DNA from: Streptomyces paludis
Lineage (GTDB): Bacteria; Actinomycetota; Actinomycetes; Streptomycetales; Streptomycetaceae
Length of the DNA: 64,000 bases
Reading direction: 5' to 3'
Assembly (NCBI RefSeq): GCF_003344965.1
Contig: NZ_CP031194.1
Coordinates: 7,006,001-7,070,000, forward strand
Part shown: one piece after another, positions 8,754 to 18,725 of the stretch
Layout of the letters: the number at the start of each line of letters is the position of its first letter
Position numbering within the stretch: position 1 is the first letter of the stretch
Translations under genes and position numbers: made by a program
Notes under the pieces: generated by a model
The model's database searches: none
What the model was told of the DNA's origin: nothing
The model's input: the letters and a program-made list of their open reading frames with translations, nothing else

Positions 8754-9842
8754 TCAGGGCTGAACGTTGGTTCCGTTGGTCGCGACGAACACGCGGAACG
8801 GCTGTGTGGGGACGATCCGGGCGGCCCGTACGTCCGTGAACCCCGCCTTCTCCAGCTGGGCGACCAGCTCGTCCTCCCGGGGCAGCGGCCCACCGAAGTC
8901 GGCGTACTCGAACCAGAGGTTGAGCACGTCGAGCCCGGCGTTGCCGCCGCCCTGGCACGACGAGGTGAGGAGCAGCCGGCCGCCGGGCGCCAGGAAGGAG
9001 CGGGCCCGCGCCAGCGCCTCGACCCGCTCGGCCTCGGGGAAGTAGTAGATGTTGTTGTGCAGGGTGACGAGATCGAACTGGGGCTGGAGTTCGAGGGTGC
9101 GCAGATCACCCTGGCAGGTCTCCACACGGTCGCTGAGCCCCCATTCGGCCATGTTGGCGGCGGCCCGCAGGGCGACCTCCGGCTGAAGGTCGACCGCAAG
9201 GGCGGTCAGGCGGGGGTTGAGCCGTGCGGCGTGGCGGACGTACGCCCCCGTCCCGCAGCCGATCTCCAGCAGCCGGAGCGGAGCGGAGCGCTCCAGGTGC
9301 CGGTCGATCGCCTCGCGCACCATGCCCTGGAGTGCCAGGGAGGAGCGGGCGATGACCGTGCCGTCCTGGTCGTCGAGGGAGAAACGGCGGCCCTCCTTGA
9401 GCATCCGGGGCGCGTCCAGGAGCGCCGGCAGATGGAAGCGCATGATCTCTTCGAGGGCGGCGGCCACCGCGTCGTTCTCCGTCTTGGCCAGGATCCTGGC
9501 CGGGGTGCTCCTGAGGCGGTAACACCCCTCGCGCACGTCGAGTTCACCGAGCCGGACACCGGTGTCGAGCCAGCCGCGCAGCCGCTCCCGGTCCTCGGGC
9601 ACCTCCAGGTACTCGACGAGGCTGTCCAGGTCGCAGGGCCGGACGGCCAGACACTGGAGCACACCCGAGCCCGAGGCGGACGCCAGGAAGGCCGCCCGGT
9701 ACAGGGGTGTGACCACCACGGTGGAGAGCGCCAGCAGCAGCGGAGTCCGCGGGTCCGTGACGACCTTCGCCACGGCCAGCGCATCCGTGATCGGTGCCTC
9801 CACCCGGTCCTTGACGGTCCTGGCCAGGCTCAGTAGATCCAT
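8754..9842 (-). CDS. redI: RedI-like SAM-dependent O-methyltransferase
   Basis: This 362-aa class I methyltransferase matches RedI/PigF, which methylates the 4-hydroxyl of the bipyrrole aldehyde to give MBC. The SAM-binding loop LLEIGCGTGAY is at residues 191-201, followed by ALAVDLQPE (acidic motif II) and LRTLELQPQFDLVTLHN. An N-terminal winged-helix-like dimerisation region precedes it. ATG 9842 sits five bases downstream of redJ's last base and behind AGAGGTAA, which decides the start over the longer open frame. It acts with the membrane protein RedF. Confidence 0.88.
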   Translation of the reverse strand: MDLLSLARTVKDRVEAPITDALAVAKVVTDPRTPLLLALSTVVVTPLYRAAFLASASGSGVLQCLAVRPCDLDSLVEYLEVPEDRERLRGWLDTGVRLGELDVREGCYRLRSTPARILAKTENDAVAAALEEIMRFHLPALLDAPRMLKEGRRFSLDDQDGTVIARSSLALQGMVREAIDRHLERSAPLRLLEIGCGTGAYVRHAARLNPRLTALAVDLQPEVALRAAANMAEWGLSDRVETCQGDLRTLELQPQFDLVTLHNNIYYFPEAERVEALARARSFLAPGGRLLLTSSCQGGGNAGLDVLNLWFEYADFGGPLPREDELVAQLEKAGFTDVRAARIVPTQPFRVFVATNGTNVQP

Positions 9843-9847
9843 GAGGG

Positions 9848-10714
9848 TTACCTCTTCGCAGGGGGCAGTGGGTCGCGCGCCGCCGTGCCCGGAACACCCG
9901 ACTCGTCGAGGTGGCGGGCGAGTTCGGCACGGATATGACGCAGAAGGCGCGGCCTCGAAGGGCCGTTGAGGAAGAAGTGGTCGCCCTCCAGGTGGTGGCG
10001 CAGGAGCGACCCCCGGGTGTGGACGCGCCATGCCTCCATCCGGTGCGCGGGCGCGAGCGGATCACGGGTGGCGGAGAACGCGGTCATCGGGCAGTTCAGG
10101 GGGGTGCGAGGGGCCCACCGGTAGGTCTCGCAGACGGTGAGGTCGGCGCGGAGCACCGGGAGACGCCGCTCCAGGTACGAGCTGCCGATGGTGTCGTCGG
10201 CGCCCAGACCTCCGAGGTCGCGTACCCGCTGCCGCAGATCCGCGTCTGAGAGTGTGTGGTCGGCCCGGTCGCCGTACAGATGCGGCGCCTTGCTGCCGGA
10301 GACGAAGAGGTGTGCCGGCTCGGGCAGGCCGCGGTCCCGCAGCTCGTGGGCGACCTCGTAGGCCAGCAGCGCTCCCATGCTGTGGCCGAACAGCGCGTAG
10401 TCATGGGCGAGTTCGTGCTCGGCCAACGCGTCCGCGAGATCCGCGGCCAGCGGAGCCATGGCGGTGTACGGCGCTTCTCGGGCGCGCGGTCCCCGGCCGG
10501 GCAGGAGGACGGGGACGACACGCACACCGTCGCCCAGGTCCGCCGCCCAGTTCCGGTAGACGGACGGCGTGCCGCCCGCGTACGGGAGGCAGACAAGACG
10601 CAGCGGGGCGGCATGTCTCCCCGTATCCGCGCCCGGGCCGAAACCGTGGAACCACCCGGCGGTTGGTGGCCGCGGAGCCGAGGGCTCCCACGCCGGCCGC
10701 TCGATGGTGTGCAT
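9848..10714 (-). CDS. redJ: RedJ-like type II thioesterase
   Basis: This 288-aa alpha/beta hydrolase of the type II thioesterase family has nucleophile Ser112 in GHSMG, Asp218 in ATRDPLAP and His246 in EGDHFFLNG. In S. coelicolor, RedJ hydrolyses dodecanoyl from the RedQ carrier so that the free acid can be activated by RedL. The first 35 residues are longer than usual and Pro/Gly-rich. It lies 20 bases after the redL-redK fusion and 5 bases before redI, in the same leftward operon. Confidence 0.9.
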   Translation of the reverse strand: MHTIERPAWEPSAPRPPTAGWFHGFGPGADTGRHAAPLRLVCLPYAGGTPSVYRNWAADLGDGVRVVPVLLPGRGPRAREAPYTAMAPLAADLADALAEHELAHDYALFGHSMGALLAYEVAHELRDRGLPEPAHLFVSGSKAPHLYGDRADHTLSDADLRQRVRDLGGLGADDTIGSSYLERRLPVLRADLTVCETYRWAPRTPLNCPMTAFSATRDPLAPAHRMEAWRVHTRGSLLRHHLEGDHFFLNGPSRPRLLRHIRAELARHLDESGVPGTAARDPLPPAKR

Positions 10715-10734
10715 GTGGATCCTCTCGGTCGGGG

Positions 10735-13700
10735 TCAGCGGGTGACGAGCGCGCGGCCCTCCGGTGAGTCCAGCCAGGCCAGCGTCAGCTCGATGCCCTC
10801 CTCGAAGCCCACCTCGCTCTTGAACCCGAAGTCGTCGCGCGCCCGGTCGATGGCGTAGGACTGATCACGGTCGAACAGGTGGACGGCATGGCGGGTGAGC
10901 ACCGGACGGGACGTGATTCCCAGGGCGCCGTAGAGCTTCTCCGACACCGTGGCCACACCGCGCGCCACCGGAGTCGGCAGACTGAACGCGGGGGGCTTCA
11001 CGCCCAGACCGCGCGCCAGTGCCTCCACGTACTCCCGCCAGGTCGTCGGATCGGGATCCCGCATGTTGTACGCCTTGCCGACCGTGGCCTCCGACGCGCA
11101 GGCGGCGATCAGCCCGTCGACGAGATTGCCCACGTAGACGAGACCCGCCGGTACGGCGCCCCCGCGGACGTAGACCATCTGCCGGCCCAGCAGCAGCGTC
11201 GCGATCTCGATCACGAAGTCCTTGCTGCGCGGCCCGTAGACCGAGACCGGCCGTACGACGGTGACCGGCAGCCCGGTCCGCTCGGCGGCCTGCCGCACGG
11301 CGAGTTCCCCCAGTACCTTGCTGCGGTTGTACGGGAGCCCGATGTCCCTGGGCTCCGCGCTCTCGTCGCAGGGCGTGACCGGATAGCCGTACACGTCGGT
11401 GGTGCTGAGGTGGAGGAGACGCTCCACGGTCCCCGCGTGGTGGGCGGCCTCGACGAGATGGCGGCTGCCGTCGACGTTGATCCGCCGGAACTCCTCCCAC
11501 GGGCCCCAGTCGGCTGACAGGCCCGCACAGTTGTAGACGTGCCGCACACCGGCGGTGGCGCGGCGCAGGCTTTCCGGGTCGCTCAGGTCACCGGTCGCCA
11601 CCTCGACGTCGGCGCCCGCGAAGGCGGTACGGTCGCTGCCCTCGCGGACCAGCACCCGTACACGGTGGCCGTGTTCGGTCAGCCGACGCGTCAGGTGGCC
11701 GCCGATGAAGCCGCTCGCCCCGGCGACCAGGACATCCGCGGCGGTGCCGGCGGAGTGCCGGTGAAGCAGCGCGGGAGCGATCGCGGGCTCCCTCGCGGCC
11801 GGGCGCTCCGCCTCCGCGGTGCCGGGCCGGGCCGCGGGGCCGGGGGAAGGGGGCGTGTGCGTGTGTTCCGACATGGCTCGTCCCAGGAGGTCGAGGGAGT
11901 GTTCCAGGTCTTCTTCGCTGTGGTCCGCGTTGATGAAGAAGCGCAGACGGCACTCGTCGCGCGCGACGGCCGGGTAGCCGATCGGCATCACGTTCACGCC
12001 CCGCTCCAGCAGGGTGTTGGAGAGCGCCATGGTCTTCTCCCAGTCGCCGATGACGACCGGGATCACCGCGGAGGCACGGGACACACCGATGTCGAAGCCG
12101 CGCGCGCGGGCCGAGTCGCGGAAGTGCTCGGCGAGTCGCCGCACCCGGGCCACGCGCTGCGGCTCGTCCCTGACGACCCGGATCGCCTCCAGGGCGGCGG
12201 CCGTGTTCGCCGGTGAGATACCGGTGCTGAAGATGTGCAGCGGAGCGGTGAACCGGAGGTACTCGATGATCGGTTCGCGGGCCGCGACGTAGCCGCCGAG
12301 GCTGCCGAGCGCCTTGCTGAGCGTGCCCATCCACAGATCGACGTCCCGGCGCTCGACCCCGAAGTACTCGCCGATGCCCCGGCCCGTGCGCCCGAGCACA
12401 CCGATCGAGTGAGCCTCGTCGACCATCAGCATCGCGCCGTGGCGCGCCTTCACCTCGATGAACCTGCGCAGATCGGGAAGGTCACCGTCCTGGCTGTACG
12501 CGCCCTCGATGAGGACCAGGGCCCGCCGGTGCCGCGAGCGCAGTGTGTCCAGCATCGAGTCCAGTGCCCGCCAGTCGTTGTGCGGGAAGGGCCGGCGCCG
12601 CGCACCCGAGAGCATGCAGCCGCGCAGCGCGCTGTCGTGGATCCACTCGTCGTGCAGCACCAGGTCCTCGGGCCCGAAGAGGTGCCCGATGGTCGCCACG
12701 TTCGTCGCGTGGCCGCCGGCGAAGACGATCGCGGCCTCGGTACCGAGGAACGAGGCGATCTCGGCGTCCAGTTCGTGGTGCAGCGGTGTCTCACCGAACA
12801 GCAGGGGTGTCGCCGAACTGGAGGTGCCGTAGCGGTCGATGGCCTCCCGCGCGGCCCCGCGCACCCTCGGGTGGTGCGACAGCGCGAGGTAGTTGAAGGA
12901 GGCGAAGTTGATGACCGGGCGACCGCCGAGGGTGACCCGGCCGGAGTTGTGGCCCTCGTGGACCCGGCCGTACGGGTTCGAGCCGCTCGCCGTCGTCTGG
13001 CGGAGCCGGCCCCGCAGTTCCGCGTACTCGGCCCACTCCTCGAACGCACGCTCCTGCTTCACCGGCGGACCGGCACCGTCCCCGGGAAGCACGGGGCCCG
13101 CCGGCGCCACGGGCCTGGGACGGCGGACGGCAGCCGGGGGAGTGCCGTCCCCGGGGAGCGGCGGCCGGTCACCGGTGTCGAGCAGGGCCACCAGCTGGCC
13201 GACGGTCGGGTCCTCGGGCAGCGACTTCCGGTAGCGGTCCAGTCGCCCGGGGAATCGCCGGGCGAGGGAGCGTTCGAGTTCGGTCCGCATCAGGGAGTCG
13301 AATCCGAGGTCCGCGCCCAGCCGCGCGTCCAGGGGGATCTGCTCGGGAGGGAAGGCACAGGCCCGCGCCACATGGTCGACCACCTCACCGCGGACCCGGC
13401 CCCCGCCGGCGGCCGGGGCGGACCGCGCCGGACCGGGCTCCGCGCGGCCGTCCGGCGCGGCACCGCTCGGCGTCGAGGGCGGCGCCGCAGGCGTCCGTAC
13501 GGCTACGGGGTCCGGCAGTCCACCGGCGGCGGCGGTGTCCGTTTCTGACGGTGGCGAGAACCAGTACGGCCGGCCTTCGAGGACCGCGTGCGGTACCGGG
13601 ACGCGCGGCCTGCGGGCCCCCTCGTCCAGCGCGGCCCAGTCCACCGATCCGCCCGCGCAGTGCAGACGGCCGAGCGACTGGAGCAGCGTCTGCCAGTCAC

Positions 13701-16700
13701 CGTCGCCCGCGGGGCCGCCGCGCGCGCGGCGCAGGGAGGGCAGCCACAGCACCGACTCCTCGTCGTCCGGGGCCGTCATGGTGCGCGACACGCTGAGCAG
13801 GGCCGGATGCGGGCCGATCTCCACGAAGGCATCGCAGCCGAGGCGGCGGAGCGTCGCGAAGCCGTCGGCGAAGCGCACCGGACCCAGCATGTGCCGTGCC
13901 CAGTCGTCGGCCCCGACCGGCCCGGTGACCAGCTCTCCCGTGGTGTCGGAGACCCAGGGGATCTCCGGCGGCCGGAACGCGACGCCCTGGGCCGCGGCCC
14001 GCAGCGGCTGAGCCGCACCGGCCATCAGCGGCGAGTGGAAGGCGTGCGACACCGCGAGGGGCCTGACGACGACCGACCGGTCCTCCAGCCGCGCTCGTAC
14101 CCGGTCGATCTCCGTACGGTCTCCGGACAGCACCAGATGCCCGGGAGCGTTGACGGCGGCGACCGCGACCGCGCCGCCGCCCTCAACCGCGCCGCCGTCC
14201 GCGACCGCCGCGCGGATGGTCTCCTCGTCCCCGGCACAGGCGATCATCGCGCCGTCGCCGGGCTGCCCGGCCATGTGCCCGCCCCGCACCACGGCCAGCG
14301 TCAGAGCGTCCTCCAGCGACATCACCCCGGCGACACAGGCGGCACCGTACGCCCCGACGCTGTGCCCGAGCAGAGCGGTGGGCCGGACCCCCAGCGAGAT
14401 CCACAGCTCGGCGAGCGCGACCTCCAGCGCCACCAGCGCGGCCTGGCAGTACCGGGTGCTCGCCAGCCGGTCGGCGTACCCCTCCCCGAACAGCAGTTCC
14501 GTCAGCGGGACGCCGAGGTGCGGGCGCAGGACGCGGTCGGCGCGCTCCAGGGTGCGGGCGAACCCGCTGTGCGTGCCGTACAGGCCCTTGCCCATTCCCG
14601 TGTACTGCGTGCCCTGGCCGCTGAAGAGGAACGCGACCTTCGGCGCCGGTCCCGGCCGGGTCCGGCCGCGCACCACGGCGGCCGACGGTCCGCCACGGGC
14701 CAGGGCGTCGAGCGCGTGGTCGAACGTCTCCTGGGAACCACCGGTGACGACGGCCCGGAAGGCGAGCTGGGCGCGGCCGGTGCCGGCCGTGCGGCAGAGA
14801 TCCGCGAGTTCCGCGTCGGGATGGGCGGCCAGGTGCGTGCGCCAGCGCTGGGCCAGCGTGGTGAGGGCGGTCGGTGTGTGCGCCGACAGGCACAGGGCGT
14901 GCGTGGGCCGCTTCGGAGCCACCGCGTCGAGGGGGCCGGGCTCGGGGGCCGATTCGAGCACCACGTGCGCGTTCGCCCCGCCGAACCCGAACGAACTGAC
15001 ACCCGCCCGTACGCTGCCGGTGTCCGGCAGGCCGGTGAGCCGGGTCGGCACGTCGAGCCCCGCGCTGTCCCACGCGAGGTGGCGGTTCGGAGTACGCAGA
15101 TGGAGCGTCGGCGGAACCTGGCGGTGCCGGACGACGAGGGCCGCCTTGATGAGCCCGGCGATGCCCGCGGCCGACTCCAGGTGGCCGATGTTGGTCTTGA
15201 CCGACCCCACCAGGCAGCGGCCGCCCTCGGGCCGGCCGCTTCCGTAGGCGGCCGTGAGGCCCTCCCACTCGACGGGGTCGCCGAGCGAGGTGCCGGTGCC
15301 GTGCGCCTCGACGTAGTCGATGTCCGAGCCGCTCAGACCCGCCCGGTCCAGGGCCCGTTCGATCACGGCCCGCTGGGCCGAACCCTTCGGCGCCGTCAGG
15401 CCGTTGCTCCTGCCGCCGTGCGCGGTGGCCGACCCGCGGACCACGGCGTGGACCGGGTCGCCGTCGGCGAGCGCCGCGGCGAGCGGCTTGAGGAGGACCA
15501 GGCCCACCCCCTCACCGCGTACATAGCCGTTCGCCGAGTCGTCGAACGTACGGCACCGGCCGTCGGGGGAGAGCATGTTGCCCTGGGCGAACGCCACCGA
15601 AAGCCCCGGCGAGAGCAGCAGGTTGACCCCGCCGGCCAGGGCCGTGTCGCACTCCCCGCGCCGAATGGCCTCGCAGGCCAGGTGAACCGCCAGCAGCGAC
15701 GACGAGCACGCGGTGTCCACCGCGAGACTCGGTCCGCGCAGGTCGAGTGTGTACGACAGCCTGTTCGCCGCGATGGAGTGCGCGTTGCCGGTCGCCGCGT
15801 GGACGTCGATCGTCTCCAGCCGGCTCATCTGCAACGCGGAGTAGTCGTGGCTGCTGATGCCGACGAACACCCCGGTCGCGCTGCCCGCGAGCCCGGTCGG
15901 GTCGAGGCCCGCGTCCTCCACGGTCTGCCAGGCGGTCTCCAGCAGCAGCCGCTGCTGGGGATCCATCCGCAGCGCCTCCCTGGCGGACAGGCCGAAGAAA
16001 CGGGCGTCGAACTCGTCCACGCGATCGAGGAAACCGCCAAAAGCGGGTGCGTCCACCTGCTCGGAGGCCCAACGGTCGCCCGGAACCCCGGTGATCGCGT
16101 CACGTCCGTCCACCAGGAGCCGCCAGTAGCTGTCCGGGTCGGGTGCTCCCGGGAAGCGGCACCCCATCCCGATGATCGCGATCGGCTCCTGCCGGGTGTC
16201 CCGCCGCCATGACGGCTGGGGTGACGGCTGCCGTGACGGTGTCGCCGCCGCGCCCGCTGAGACTGCCGTGCCCGCCGCGTCCGCCGCGCGCCCGGCAGCG
16301 CCGACGTGGGCCGCGACGGCTCGGATGGTCGGGTGCTCGAAAGCGGCACCCGTACTCATCTCGCGCCCTGTCCTCGCGCCGAGTTCCGCGAGGATCGCCA
16401 CGGACTGCTTCGAGTCCAGACCCAACGAGGCCAGGGGCCTGGTGACATCGACCGAGGCGGCCGGCAGCCCGAGGCGCGTCGCCACCTGCTCCACCAGCCA
16501 CGCCTCGGCGGCATCCTGCTTCCGCAGGTCGGCCGCCCTGTTGCGGGAGGCCGGCGCGTCCCCGGGTTCCGTACCGAGAAACAGGCCGATCAGGGTGTCG
16601 ACCCTCGGACGTGCCAGCAGCGCGCCCACGGGGATCCTGGTGCCGAGCCGTTCCTCCAGGAGACGTACGGCGGTGAGGAGCGCCGGGTAGTCCAGGCCGA

Positions 16701-18714
16701 GTTCGACGAACGCCCGGCCGGTGATGTCCGGCGCGTCGGCCGTCGCCGGGACACCCGTCAGCACCTCGGTGACCGCGTCGGCCACCCGCTGCCGCCGCGC
16801 GGCGGCGGGCAGACCGGTGAGATTCCCGGCGGACAGGGGCACCTCGGCGTCGTTCCTCGTGACACCGGCCGCCACCACGGTGAGCCCGAGCGCGAGGAAG
16901 TCCCGCTTGCACGCCTGCCGCTGGATCTTGCCGCTGGTCGTCTTGTGGACCGTCGACCTCTTGAGGAGGACGACGGCGTGCGGCGCCACATCGTGCTCCT
17001 CGGCGATCGCCGTGCGCAGCCTCGCCAGGAGCGCCGGCGCGCCGTCGAGGCGCCTGCCCTCGACCTCGTGGACGACGACGAGTTCCTCGGCGCCGTCGAC
17101 CTCGATGGAGAAGGCCGCGCCCGACCCCGGCCGGATCGCCTCGTCGGCCCGCTCCACGGTGCGTTCGACATCCTGCGGGTAGTGGTTGCGGCCCTGCACG
17201 ATGACGACGTCCTTGATACGGCCGACGACGTGGAGGTGGCCGCCCTTCAGGAAGCCGAGATCGCCGGTGCGCAGGAAGGGCGTCGGCCCTTCGCCCTCGA
17301 TACGGGCCCGGAAGGTGTCCTCGGTGGTCTCGGGGCGGCCCCAGTATCCGTGCGCCACGCTCCCGCCCGCGATCCAGATCTCGCCGATGTGTCCCTCGGC
17401 GCCGATCCGCCGTCGGGTGCCGGTGTCGACGATCGCGATGTCCACCCCGTCGACGGCGGGACCGCACCCGACAAGGCGGATCGCCCGCTCGCTCCGGGAC
17501 TCGGGTACGGACGTCGCAGGAGGTACGGACGGACCGTGTTCGGACGGCTCGGGTGCGGACGCGGCGATCCCCGTGCCCAGGGCGGCGGACGCGAACGCGC
17601 CGACCGGCGGCGGTTCGTGCGCGCCGACTCCCGTGACCATCAGCGTCGCCTCCGCGAGGCCGTAGCAGGGCAGCAGGGCGCGGCGTTCGAAGCCGCAGGG
17701 CGCGAACCGTTCGGCGAACAGGTCGAGGGTGTCGGCGCGTACCGGCTCGGCGCCGTTCAGCGCCAGCCTCCAGTGGCTCAGGTCCAGGCCGTCCCGCTGC
17801 TCGTCCGTGATCCGGCGTACACAGTGCTCGAACCCGAAGTTGGGTGCCACACTCGTGGACGCCCGGGTCCGCGACAGTGTCTCCAGCCACAGCAGGGGCT
17901 GCCGTACGAAGGACATCGCGGACATGAGGTGCGCGGGAAAGCCGCCGTACAGGGGTGTGAGGATGCCGCCGATGAGACCCATGTCGTGGTACGGGGGCAG
18001 CCAGGACACCATGCCTGACGCGGCGTCGTGCTCCAGCCTGCGCTGGATCGAACGAAGGTTGTGCAGCAGATTGCCGTTGCTGACCATGACGCCCTTGGGG
18101 GACGCGGTCGAACCGGACGTGTACTGGAGGAACGCCGTCGAATCGCTCCCGACGGAGGGATCGCGCCAGTCGTCGGCTCCGTCCGTGCCCGGACCGGACA
18201 GCGCCAGCCAGCGCAGACCGGCGAGCCCGAGCGAGTCCATCTCGCGTCGTTTCGTGGCCGCGAAGCGGGACAGGGCCCCGGTCGTGAGGGCGTGGGTGGC
18301 CCCGGAGTCCCGGGCGATGGCCGCGAGACGGGGCATGGTCTGGCCGAAGCGGCGGGTGTCCGGCGGGTAGGCCGGCACGGCGATGGCGCCGGCGTACAGG
18401 CAGCCGAGGAACCCGGCGATGTAGTCGAGACCCGGGGGACGGAGCAGCAGGACCGGTTTGCCGGTGAGTCCTTCGCGCTGGAGAAGTGCGGCCACGGCCC
18501 GGGTGCGAAGGTCGAGCTCCCGGTAGCTCCATGACTCGCCGCCGCCGGTGCCGTCGCCACTGCCGGTCCCGGTTCCGGTTCCGGTTCCGGCCAGGAAACG
18601 GTAGGCGAGTGCGTCCGGACGGTCTTCGAGATGGCGGCGCAGCAGCCCGGCGACGGTCTTCGGCTCTGTCCCCCGCCAGGGTTGCCAGGGTGTCTCGTTG
18701 GGATCCTGGTTCAT
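10735..18714 (-). CDS. redL: RedL-RedK fusion: FAAL-(degenerate ACP)-ACP-KS-AT-ACP-oxoamine synthase-reductase
   Basis: One frame of 2,659 codons. In order: a fatty acyl-AMP ligase (about 20-605; QYTSGSTASPKG near 193); a carrier-like domain whose Ser is replaced (ELGLDYPALL, about 675); an intact ACP (LGLDSKQSV, 766); a KS (Cys near 1002 in DTACSSSLL); an AT (GHSVG near 1451, HAFHSP near 1558, implying malonyl-CoA); an ACP (LGFDSLM, 1804); a PLP oxoamine synthase (1913-2275, Lys near 2133 in TLSKALG); and an NAD(P) extended-SDR reductase (2328-2659; GASGFIGG, YNRSK). RedL of S. coelicolor stops after the oxoamine synthase and RedK is a separate reductase, so this is a natural fusion. ATG 18714 follows GGAGAGG; a GTG at 18729 overlapping the redM stop is the alternative. 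An in-frame ATG at 11874 before the last linker could permit separate RedK translation. Confidence 0.93.
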   Translation of the reverse strand: MNQDPNETPWQPWRGTEPKTVAGLLRRHLEDRPDALAYRFLAGTGTGTGTGSGDGTGGGESWSYRELDLRTRAVAALLQREGLTGKPVLLLRPPGLDYIAGFLGCLYAGAIAVPAYPPDTRRFGQTMPRLAAIARDSGATHALTTGALSRFAATKRREMDSLGLAGLRWLALSGPGTDGADDWRDPSVGSDSTAFLQYTSGSTASPKGVMVSNGNLLHNLRSIQRRLEHDAASGMVSWLPPYHDMGLIGGILTPLYGGFPAHLMSAMSFVRQPLLWLETLSRTRASTSVAPNFGFEHCVRRITDEQRDGLDLSHWRLALNGAEPVRADTLDLFAERFAPCGFERRALLPCYGLAEATLMVTGVGAHEPPPVGAFASAALGTGIAASAPEPSEHGPSVPPATSVPESRSERAIRLVGCGPAVDGVDIAIVDTGTRRRIGAEGHIGEIWIAGGSVAHGYWGRPETTEDTFRARIEGEGPTPFLRTGDLGFLKGGHLHVVGRIKDVVIVQGRNHYPQDVERTVERADEAIRPGSGAAFSIEVDGAEELVVVHEVEGRRLDGAPALLARLRTAIAEEHDVAPHAVVLLKRSTVHKTTSGKIQRQACKRDFLALGLTVVAAGVTRNDAEVPLSAGNLTGLPAAARRQRVADAVTEVLTGVPATADAPDITGRAFVELGLDYPALLTAVRLLEERLGTRIPVGALLARPRVDTLIGLFLGTEPGDAPASRNRAADLRKQDAAEAWLVEQVATRLGLPAASVDVTRPLASLGLDSKQSVAILAELGARTGREMSTGAAFEHPTIRAVAAHVGAAGRAADAAGTAVSAGAAATPSRQPSPQPSWRRDTRQEPIAIIGMGCRFPGAPDPDSYWRLLVDGRDAITGVPGDRWASEQVDAPAFGGFLDRVDEFDARFFGLSAREALRMDPQQRLLLETAWQTVEDAGLDPTGLAGSATGVFVGISSHDYSALQMSRLETIDVHAATGNAHSIAANRLSYTLDLRGPSLAVDTACSSSLLAVHLACEAIRRGECDTALAGGVNLLLSPGLSVAFAQGNMLSPDGRCRTFDDSANGYVRGEGVGLVLLKPLAAALADGDPVHAVVRGSATAHGGRSNGLTAPKGSAQRAVIERALDRAGLSGSDIDYVEAHGTGTSLGDPVEWEGLTAAYGSGRPEGGRCLVGSVKTNIGHLESAAGIAGLIKAALVVRHRQVPPTLHLRTPNRHLAWDSAGLDVPTRLTGLPDTGSVRAGVSSFGFGGANAHVVLESAPEPGPLDAVAPKRPTHALCLSAHTPTALTTLAQRWRTHLAAHPDAELADLCRTAGTGRAQLAFRAVVTGGSQETFDHALDALARGGPSAAVVRGRTRPGPAPKVAFLFSGQGTQYTGMGKGLYGTHSGFARTLERADRVLRPHLGVPLTELLFGEGYADRLASTRYCQAALVALEVALAELWISLGVRPTALLGHSVGAYGAACVAGVMSLEDALTLAVVRGGHMAGQPGDGAMIACAGDEETIRAAVADGGAVEGGGAVAVAAVNAPGHLVLSGDRTEIDRVRARLEDRSVVVRPLAVSHAFHSPLMAGAAQPLRAAAQGVAFRPPEIPWVSDTTGELVTGPVGADDWARHMLGPVRFADGFATLRRLGCDAFVEIGPHPALLSVSRTMTAPDDEESVLWLPSLRRARGGPAGDGDWQTLLQSLGRLHCAGGSVDWAALDEGARRPRVPVPHAVLEGRPYWFSPPSETDTAAAGGLPDPVAVRTPAAPPSTPSGAAPDGRAEPGPARSAPAAGGGRVRGEVVDHVARACAFPPEQIPLDARLGADLGFDSLMRTELERSLARRFPGRLDRYRKSLPEDPTVGQLVALLDTGDRPPLPGDGTPPAAVRRPRPVAPAGPVLPGDGAGPPVKQERAFEEWAEYAELRGRLRQTTASGSNPYGRVHEGHNSGRVTLGGRPVINFASFNYLALSHHPRVRGAAREAIDRYGTSSSATPLLFGETPLHHELDAEIASFLGTEAAIVFAGGHATNVATIGHLFGPEDLVLHDEWIHDSALRGCMLSGARRRPFPHNDWRALDSMLDTLRSRHRRALVLIEGAYSQDGDLPDLRRFIEVKARHGAMLMVDEAHSIGVLGRTGRGIGEYFGVERRDVDLWMGTLSKALGSLGGYVAAREPIIEYLRFTAPLHIFSTGISPANTAAALEAIRVVRDEPQRVARVRRLAEHFRDSARARGFDIGVSRASAVIPVVIGDWEKTMALSNTLLERGVNVMPIGYPAVARDECRLRFFINADHSEEDLEHSLDLLGRAMSEHTHTPPSPGPAARPGTAEAERPAAREPAIAPALLHRHSAGTAADVLVAGASGFIGGHLTRRLTEHGHRVRVLVREGSDRTAFAGADVEVATGDLSDPESLRRATAGVRHVYNCAGLSADWGPWEEFRRINVDGSRHLVEAAHHAGTVERLLHLSTTDVYGYPVTPCDESAEPRDIGLPYNRSKVLGELAVRQAAERTGLPVTVVRPVSVYGPRSKDFVIEIATLLLGRQMVYVRGGAVPAGLVYVGNLVDGLIAACASEATVGKAYNMRDPDPTTWREYVEALARGLGVKPPAFSLPTPVARGVATVSEKLYGALGITSRPVLTRHAVHLFDRDQSYAIDRARDDFGFKSEVGFEEGIELTLAWLDSPEGRALVTR

Positions 18715-18725
18715 GAGCCTCTCCG

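Noticed and set aside
10735..11874. Separate redK gene starting at ATG 11874
   Set aside because: The frame runs through from redL without a stop and the ribosome site before this ATG is weak; kept as an alternative only.
16100..18532. An 810-codon leftward frame inside redL, and an 874-codon rightward frame at 13588-16212
   Set aside because: Both are frame shadows of redL, whose domains are continuous in another frame.
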